NCBI GenBank assembly: GCA_027924585.1
Contig: BSBM01000092.1
Span: 6,252,501 to 6,316,500, forward strand
Source: Larix kaempferi
Taxonomy: Eukaryota; Streptophyta; Pinopsida; Pinales; Pinaceae
Direction: 5' to 3'
DNA: 64,000 nt
Below, in pieces: positions 57,010 through 64,000 of the stretch (position 1 is the stretch's first letter; the number at the start of each line of letters is the position of its first letter). Under the pieces are notes generated by a model. That model saw only the letters and a program-made list of their open reading frames with translations. It searched no databases and was not told the DNA's origin. A program made the position numbers and the translations under genes.

Positions 57010-57690
57010 TATCAACAGCATCTGTCACCAATGTCATCAACCTTCTAAAAGAAAAGTTCAACTTCATCAAGGTCTACAGGTGACTGATTCCTTTTATCAA
57101 CTAGAGGCTCAGAAGACTTAGGCCACTTAAGATGCTTTGCATTTCTTGCAGCTATCATATTACTCTCCAAGTTTATTGCAGTGGCATAATCCATCCACAA
57201 ATCAATTTATTCTCCCTTGGAAGCTAATCTTTGAATCAAAATCCCCACTAGAGTTGTGGCATCTGCTGGTTCAATAGCTTGAGGAAACCTGGTGTATGAT
57301 TTGAAGAATCTGTGGTTAAATTCCTTCACAGTTTTGTCTTTCTTCTTTGTAATTCTAGCCAACTCAACCAATAGAATTTTTTCATCTTTCTTCTCACTCT
57401 AGTATCCTTTAAATGCTTGCTCAAAGGCATCTCAAGTGGCTATTTCTCCAATAGCCAAGTGTTTATACCATTCTCTAACATCTTCTTCGAAGGTTTGAAC
57501 AAATAGATTCATGACCACATCTTCATGTTCAACATCACAGTCATAGACTTTCAAGTGGTCTTCTACGGTAATGATATTATTCCATTAGAACTTAGTAAGG
57601 TTTTTACAATATCCATTGGGAAAGGTTTGGAGATAGCCTTGTATGGTAGTGAAGTCTAATGAAGCACATCTATCAACAACCTAACTTGCC
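57010..57690 (-). pseudogene. Gypsy-type gag domain relic, minus strand
   Basis: The minus strand encodes a retrotransposon gag core over about 200 codons: NNIITVEDHLKVYDCDVEHE, DVVMNLFVQTFEEDVREWYK, DAFEQAFKGY, VKEFNHRFFKSYTRFPQAIE and MDYATAINLESNMIAARNAK. The W-Y-K-H and FxxR/F-NHRF pattern is that of gypsy-type gag. Stops interrupt it in several places (for example after IGEIAT and after GKGE-like LASKGE). No zinc knuckle, protease or LTR could be attached. It is a fragment of a different element from those upstream. Confidence 0.78.
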
Positions 57691-60680
57691 AATCAAATAG
57701 TAGGTAAGATAAGATAATATAATTTTATTAATGTCCAACAAGATTACCACAAATAGGTCAAAGGGAAAGCTAAGTACAATAGTGTGGAATACAAATTGGA
57801 AGCGCAAAGGCTAGTCTAGTACAAAAATATCGGTGATGCAAAAATATGCAAGTACTGCATAGAATCCAAAAATAACTCCTCTGGTAAGGGTGGAGGAGAA
57901 GATGTCTTGACTGAAGGAAGTTTATCAACCACCCCAAATGCTCCCACTGCTAACATCTGAGGCCGTGAAATGCCTCTTTGCATAGCCTTGTGTCGATATC
58001 TGGAAGAATCCCCCTATCTACTTGTGTTGTGTGAACTATCTCGAGAACTAACACAACACCTCCATAAGGTACTCCCTGGCTGAGACTGTATGGTATTTCT
58101 AGGCCTCACAAATATAATATCTTAAGAAGTGCTACTATATATCTTCCTTTTGGTACCTCTGTCTAATTTGATCGTTGGAAAGAATGAAGTAATCAACCTA
58201 GAGGTGTTCGGTCTAAGATAGCAAGGGGTTTAGGATAAGGAGTGGGAACTGAGCTTGATACAAAAAAAATAATAGAATAGATTGATATTGCCTAGATAGA
58301 GGATGCAACTATAGGGAAAACAATTTGATGCAAGGAAGTATCAAAGAGTAGAGGATTTTCCAATGCAATTAACTCAAAAATGGAGATCAATGGGGTGGAT
58401 GTTATTTAGTCTTCCTCTTCTATATCATGCAACAAATCAAAACCAAAACAAGGGATGTCAATATTATGCTCCCCTGAAGTTTCTAGAAATTGTTCAGTGC
58501 TTTTGGATCACACCTTTTAGAATTCGTATTTTGGGTCTTCAAATGGAAAGAACCTTTTTCTCAAAATCTATACGAGAAGATCTTCTTGATAAGTCCAGAT
58601 TGCTTAATTCTTTCAAAGTGGAATTTCTAGATGATATTATGCCTCAAATACTACTACTCATACTCACCATGATAGCATGAACAAGCAAATAGCATGCTTT
58701 AACTAAACAGGAGCAAGAATTCTATCCTCAATGGACTCGCCACATGGGATTTTTAATTTTCAAAGAACTTTTGCTCACTAAAATTTCATATAGTCAACAA
58801 CCACAGATTCCACGAAACTACACTTCAATCATCGAAAACAACACCATTTTGGTTGTTGTCCATTGGGATGAACCTTGGGATATTAACCTTAAAAGACAGA
58901 ATTCTAAGAAGGCCTCCAAAAGGAAATGCCCACTATCACCTCACCAACGCCTCTCTCGCTTTAGCTCTATTAATTTTCCAATCCAAGAGGGATGTCCATA
59001 ACAATAATCAAATTTATATTGAAGCTCCCGTACTCCAGATTTTGCAATGGATTTGACAAGGTAATGTGGTGGAAAGTGAAATGATGAAACACCAAAGGAG
59101 ACCTTCATAAGGTCTTACTCACAATTAACTGTGGCAACAACCATTGGGTTATCAAGTCAAAATATTCATGACCAAGGATCCCAAGTGGGAATAGAGAAAC
59201 CTAATAGGGCACCATGATTTTAATGACTACTACGAGATTGGATCTTTCAAATTACTATTTAATACATCAATGAAGGCATTCCAAGATAAATGACCATTCA
59301 TTAACAACTAAAGGCTATAGACTCATAGAGCAATCAAGCAAACAAAACAGGAAATAGATTCATTAAACAACACTGCTTAGTTCCAACATAGTATGAGAAA
59401 TTAACCATCAGTTGTTCAAGTTTACAAGAAACATCAGGGGATCCACAAAAGGATCACTACATCAATTTCTCCTCCCAATTATATCTTTTGGGGATACAAT
59501 TCATGAGTAGAATGTAGCCAACAATAATTTCTTGGAATCCTTAATTGCAATATTCAATAGCAAGTCCAAGATGCAAAAAAGAAAGAGGGAGATAAGAAGA
59601 CTTTCAAAGCATCGGTAACCAATAACATAGGGCCACTACCAAAGTCACCAGCACAAAGGAGGTTGAACTCTTTCTTCATCGAACATATCTATATAAATAG
59701 GTTCTAAGGAAACTTGACCAGTTGGTAGAGATAGTTATTCACATTAATGCGTATTCACCAACTTTCTAGGGAGAAATGACCTTCATCAAACCCTTTCCAA
59801 ACCTTACCTATCTTTCAAGGAACATGGGAAAATTTGCAATTTATCATTCCAATGCAGTCCATCATCTCAATCCCGCAAACAATTTTCAGGAGGCATCAGA
59901 GATATTCAATGCCACCTACATGTGTGTTTAATTATCTGTGGAAAATTCAAGGTAGTTTGAACTTTGATCCATCACAATTTCTTAATTACTCATTGCATGT
60001 GTATATGAATTAAAACTATGGACCTTCTTTTTTGTTAGTAAGATTAGGATCCTTCTATTAAACAACAGAGTCAAAAAGTAAAATAGTTCTTACAAAAATA
60101 ATCTTCCTCCTCCCTCTAGGAGAGATCAGGTTGTAGAAGATAGTCTGAGAGATATGAATGTTTGTATATACCTTGAAACTAATACCAAAAAGCTGATATA
60201 GTTGCCTATCTTTAAAGTACCTTCTGACATATGATTGCTTCTCTAGAAAGAAAGGTGAGCATTTCATTAATTTTGGTGCATCCCTTAGACAATTTCTCAG
60301 TTGCATCAAAAGTGTTCCCATATATGTGTTTATTTACCTATGAGATCCATTAGTGGTTCCATCTACAGATTGTACGATAAATACAATCTCCAGAACACCA
60401 ATAAAAGATTGGAAATTGAAGGATCTTCCCTTTTTTAAGAACATGATGATTGAGGTTATTTCATTGATCACCCATGTTTGGGAGAATCTGAGATTGTTAT
60501 CTTGGTTCTCATTTTGTATGTTGTAAACATATTTTTCTTCATGGGGTATCGAACCTCAACCCACTCCAATTATTGGAATCTTCATTGAAAATAAGCCATT
60601 GATGAGCATTGTTCAGGAGCTGGGCCCCTATTGCCATATGCCAGTGGACAAATGGTTCATGTACAGGCTCACTAACAATG
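57691..60680. other. No gene recognised
   Basis: Three kb with no assigned feature. Plus-strand frames at 58363-58680 (105 codons) and 58744-59001 (85 codons) are open and close together but match nothing I recognise. The second (WDEPWDINLKRQNSKKASKR) is Lys-rich. They may be parts of a decayed element. Confidence 0.4.
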
Positions 60681-61144
60681 ACTTGTGCCCCTATTGTGTC
60701 TTATCCATTGAATCTCGAGTATTTTTATTCTCTCATGAAATATAGACAAGGTCTTCCTACTAGAAGTTGAACTTAGTAGATAGAATCAGAGGTGGTATTT
60801 GGGCTTACTCTAACACCAATTCTACCCCAAAATACAACATGTTCACAGTGTATCCATTCAGTTCAGATTGAACAGTCATCATGCTTTAACCCCTTCACTT
60901 GTGCAACAGTACTAGCATCCCTCATTTATTTGAGCATGTACCCCTATTGTTTCTTACACACTGGCTCTTAGGGATTTTCTTACCTCTCGTGCAATATTGA
61001 CAAGGTCTTCCAACCAATAGTTGATCTTCATAGATCCCATGACAAGCAAGATTTGGCCCTACTTTGACACAACTTCTCCCTTAAAATCCTATGTGATCAC
61101 CATATATCCTTTAAGTTCAATGTTAGTTGTATTCATGCTTTGAT
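60681..61144 (+). repeat. Diverged ~253-bp tandem duplication (second copy split by solo LTR)
   Basis: Copy one from about 60685 (GTGCCCCTATTGTGTCTTA) and copy two from about 60938 (GTACCCCTATTGTTTCTTA) share ACAAGGTCTTCC, ATCATGCTTT or TTCATGCTTT, and CCCTTCACT. Copy two is interrupted at 61149 by the solo LTR and resumes at 62243 with CCCTTCACTACTGCAG, matching CCCTTCACTTGTGCAA of copy one. Confidence 0.78.
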
Positions 61145-61149
61145 CCCTT

Positions 61150-62242
61150 TGTTGAATTTTTAACTTAGCAGTATAATTTTCATCTCTTTCAAATTTATTT
61201 CATAATTCATTTCATCCCACAATTATGCTTGAAAGAATTATCACCATTCATTTGCAATAGAAATAAAAACAAGGATCACTGAAAGATAACCATGCACAAT
61301 AGACACAAATATTTATCCCGGGAAACCCAATAGGGAGAAAAACCAACAAACTTTTCTCAGAAGAAATCAATTCAATACAAATACAATACCAATCATGAAG
61401 TTGAACCCTAGCACAAGAGAGGTTCACCCTCCTTCACAAGAAACCCTAGCAAGGGTAGCAAATATTCCAAGATAGAATAGGAGCCCCAAGGGCCAAAATA
61501 TTTCTTCTTCCCTTTGCTAGGCCTTCCTAGGAGGTGTGCACAAGTGGAGAGAAAAGAATGTGTGATGAGTGAGTGTGAAAATAAAGTGTGAGAACACAAA
61601 CTTTCCTTAATTGGGGTTGACTTGTCTTTTCTCCACTAGGGACGACTTATACTTTTGCTCTCCATATTTTATTTATATTCAAGCCGACTTGTCTTCTTGT
61701 CTTCATTTTTGTTGGAACTTCTTCAATGCTATATGGGACTTTTTCAATAGTTTGTATTGACTTCTCGAATATTTCTTCATCATAGAAAATTTATCATCGT
61801 TGATGTCCATCTCCTCACATACAGATCAAATTCACACATAGAGCTCTAATGTTGAATTTACCATACTTTAAGAAGTCCCGAACACTTCTTAGAGCCAATG
61901 TCAAATCCAACATTAGATTAGAATTTGTGTATTCACAAGGGGATGAAATCGACTATATTAATACAAGTCAACTCACTCTAATTAGATAAGATCACTCCCA
62001 TTATGGAGCACTCCCTCACGGAGTGATGCATGTGACCAGTAGCCCCAATCTCACTTAGCCATCTCACATTATTAAGCGAGGCTAAGCATCTCAAGCCTTA
62101 TATACACATAACCACCTCATGTGACTAATAAAGGCTAACTCAGGGCCATCCTCCACTAGCCATTGACCAACTCATGTAACCTCTCTAGGAGAATGTCTGC
62201 AGAATGTTTCCCGATGCTGCAATCCATGGAGAAACATCAACA
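61150..62242 (-). mobile_element. Copia-type solo LTR, minus orientation
   Basis: Plus-strand ends are TGTTGAATTTTT and GAAACATCAACA; perfect duplication CCCTT at 61145-61149 and 62243-62247. On the minus strand it starts TGTTGATGTTTC and has a TATA-like ATATAAATAAAATATGG near 61664-61680. A GGGTTTCCCGGGATAAAT leader (near 61310) matches the leader style of the 10268-10873 LTR. The tandem duplication around it gives an independent empty-site comparison. No internal coding, so a solo LTR. Confidence 0.88.
61846..61916. repeat. Nested inverted repeat inside the solo LTR
   Basis: Outer arms CTAATGTTGAATTT (61846-61859) and AAATCCAACATTAG (61903-61916) pair at 13 of 14 bases. An inner pair, TAAGAAGT (61869-61876) and ACTTCTTA (61884-61891), is perfect around a 7-base loop. 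Confidence 0.8.
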
Positions 62243-62247
62243 CCCTT

Positions 62248-62700
62248 CACTACTGCAGAATCATCATTAGGAAGTTGCAATCACTTATTTTTGTGAGGGA
62301 TTTAGCCAAGAAAAAATGGTTTTCTCCAAGACCCTATCTAAAGGGATTGAGTCTGGCAATATGGCAGTCATTTTTTACTATGAATCCAAGAAGTTATACA
62401 TGCCTATGCATGGGAGGAATCAAGTAGCACCCATTTTGATCAAAATACATGGCACTCGATAGTGATATTTGTTGGGCCACTAGACTCAGTAGTGTATGGT
62501 CACACAAAGTATCCTACAAACGCAAGGTGTTCATGTGGTTGGCTGTGTATCAAGGATTTCCATCCAAAACAAGATTGTCCAAGTTTAGTCTAACCGATGA
62601 TAAATGCCTCCATTGCGGGAAACCAGAAATAATTAAACACACTTTTCGGGATGCATGTTTGCAAGACAATGCTAGAAAATACCCCATATCAGATTTGTAG
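62248..62700 (+). pseudogene. LINE reverse-transcriptase C-terminal (zf-RVT) fragment
   Basis: The frame at 62449-62700 encodes VWSHKVSYKRKVFMWLAVYQ, GFPSKTRLSKFSLTD and KCLHCGKPEIIKHTF, followed by a Cys in RDACLQ. This is the zf-RVT domain that lies after reverse transcriptase in plant LINEs: W-x-K-x-P-x-K-x-F-W, then C-x2-C, His and Cys. The preceding 200 bp (from about 62248) are unassigned but may be decayed upstream LINE sequence. No RT core is seen, so this is a truncated relic. Confidence 0.68.
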
Positions 62701-64000
62701 CGGTTTTACAGGGAGCTATACACTGGCATGCAACTTTGCAAGGGACTGCAAATGCTTTTCCTCAATCACTTCCACGCTTCACTATTATATACAATATGAA
62801 AAATTTAATGAAGTGTATCTTTGATGGTCAAATATGAGCTCTCGAACCCTTTCAAAAAAAGACTGTGATGAATTAGCTGCTGAAACTAGGTCCAAGGGGT
62901 ATTTGTTGGTAAAGAATGAAAAAACTGTATCACTCTGCTTATTCTGAACTTATTGCCATTTAGACTACAATAAGGTAGTTGTTTTCACTGTCCTTTGTAC
63001 CTAATTGGTTCTGTATATCATAAGAAGTACTAATTCAAAAAAAACAATAAACACATATTTGTACACAATCCCAATATCACCTAAAGAAGGTCCTAACAGA
63101 GCACTGTTTCAATCCACTAACATTGCTACAACAATATGAGTCATGTCGAAAGTTAGCTTACTAGTTCACCATTTGCAAATGGTATTGCATCTTATACAAT
63201 ACTGGGATATAGAGTCCCCATGATAAACAAACCTCATGAAAATGGGAACAATAATGTAGGCACTCATAAAATATGGATAACAGTTCCATTACCAATGGAT
63301 GCTTCCTGTTGGAGGTAACTGAAAATGAGGATGTCACATCATATATAACTATCCAAATGTCATGTACAACCCATATTAAATATAGTAATGATATGTGTGC
63401 AAGAGAATGGCATGGTTCTGTAGGTTTTTAAAATGAATGGCAACCACAATAACAAAAATTCCCAGAACCACTAAAACTTTGCATCTTTTACACTACACTA
63501 TTGCGTACATATAATGAGGAATTAACTGTTCTTTCTGTAGAACACTCTGAAAGGATGGAGCTTCAATGCGCTTGATTAAGTAGCCATCTTTACATCATCT
63601 CCAAAAGTAAAGATTCAATCTTCTTCAACATACTTTACAGTCATGTATTGGAATCAGATGGCCCTAAAAAGAGGCACAACATACCACTACGAAAAATCAA
63701 AATAATTAATCGTGTTCAGATTCTTAGAACAATTAATAGGTCTAATAGAAAAGATGGAAAATTAAATATGTTATAGATTGGTAAAAGAGTTAAAATGGCA
63801 TTCATTACAGAAATGCAAAGGATAAATTAAATTAAAAAATAACAATGTGCATATTATTGGCACAAAAAGCATACAATCTTACACAAAAGGATGCCAGCAA
63901 TCATAGAAGTGAACCATAGAATTGATTGTTCCATTGAACCTCTCTTAAAAATGAATCTGATTGGTACTGATAAGCCTCTGACTCCATGAAATTGGTTGCA
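62701..64000. other. No gene seen
   Basis: AT-rich sequence to the end of the window with no open frame of note, no recognised exon and no repeat visible by eye. Confidence 0.45.

Overview
This window is nuclear DNA from a large-genome land plant, read as a dense mosaic of retrotransposons, satellites and broken host-gene pieces. I see no intact gene, no rRNA or tRNA and nothing bacterial. Plant-type Ty1/copia and Athila/Tat-type Ty3/gypsy elements, long LTRs, plant-type KIN17, ATG8 and nCBP fragments and very low gene density suggest a gymnosperm (conifer or relative). That placement is inference.

Bases 1-25218: a 5' fragment of a KIN17 gene lies at 351-432. A four-level nest of LTR elements follows (751-21979), and each level is bounded by its own 5-bp target-site duplication (TSD). 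A copia element (TSD GCAAC) holds a 15.2-kb Athila-like gypsy element (5872-21087, TSD GTTCC). The gypsy gag-pol is split by a 3.5-kb solo LTR (9174-12662, TSD GAAGA), which itself holds a 606-bp minus-strand solo LTR (10268-10873, TSD CTTTT). The gypsy element carries an extra 3' ORF of unknown function between integrase and the 3' LTR. Downstream is an ATG8 pseudogene that keeps four exons and its splice sites (23423-25218).

Bases 25219-33430: mostly non-coding, with a tandem duplication, a strong 85-bp GC-rich hairpin and a 40-bp repeat array. Then comes a decayed, intron-containing gene (30366-33425) of a transposase-like family with SDGCAGQ and HGKGxxDGAGA motifs and Cys-rich segments. 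I cannot name the family; it is the best candidate for something undescribed.

Bases 33430-52545: a repeat field. A dimeric ~420-bp satellite is interrupted by an 8.8-kb gypsy-type element (35303-44105) that keeps gag and protease but no visible reverse transcriptase or integrase. The satellite resumes briefly and abuts an unrelated ~358-bp satellite (about seven copies). A 40-bp AT-rich array follows, then a compound minisatellite of about 40- and 60-bp units, split by a 1.3-kb LTR-like unit.

Bases 52546-64000: sparse DNA with two LINE C-terminal fragments, one minus-strand exon of an eIF4E-family cap-binding protein (nCBP/4EHP type), a minus-strand gypsy gag relic and another minus-strand solo LTR (61150-62242, TSD CCCTT) inserted into an older tandem duplication. 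Every coding remnant I recognise carries stops or frameshifts or is only a fragment, so expression of protein from this window is unlikely, with the nCBP exon the one open case.
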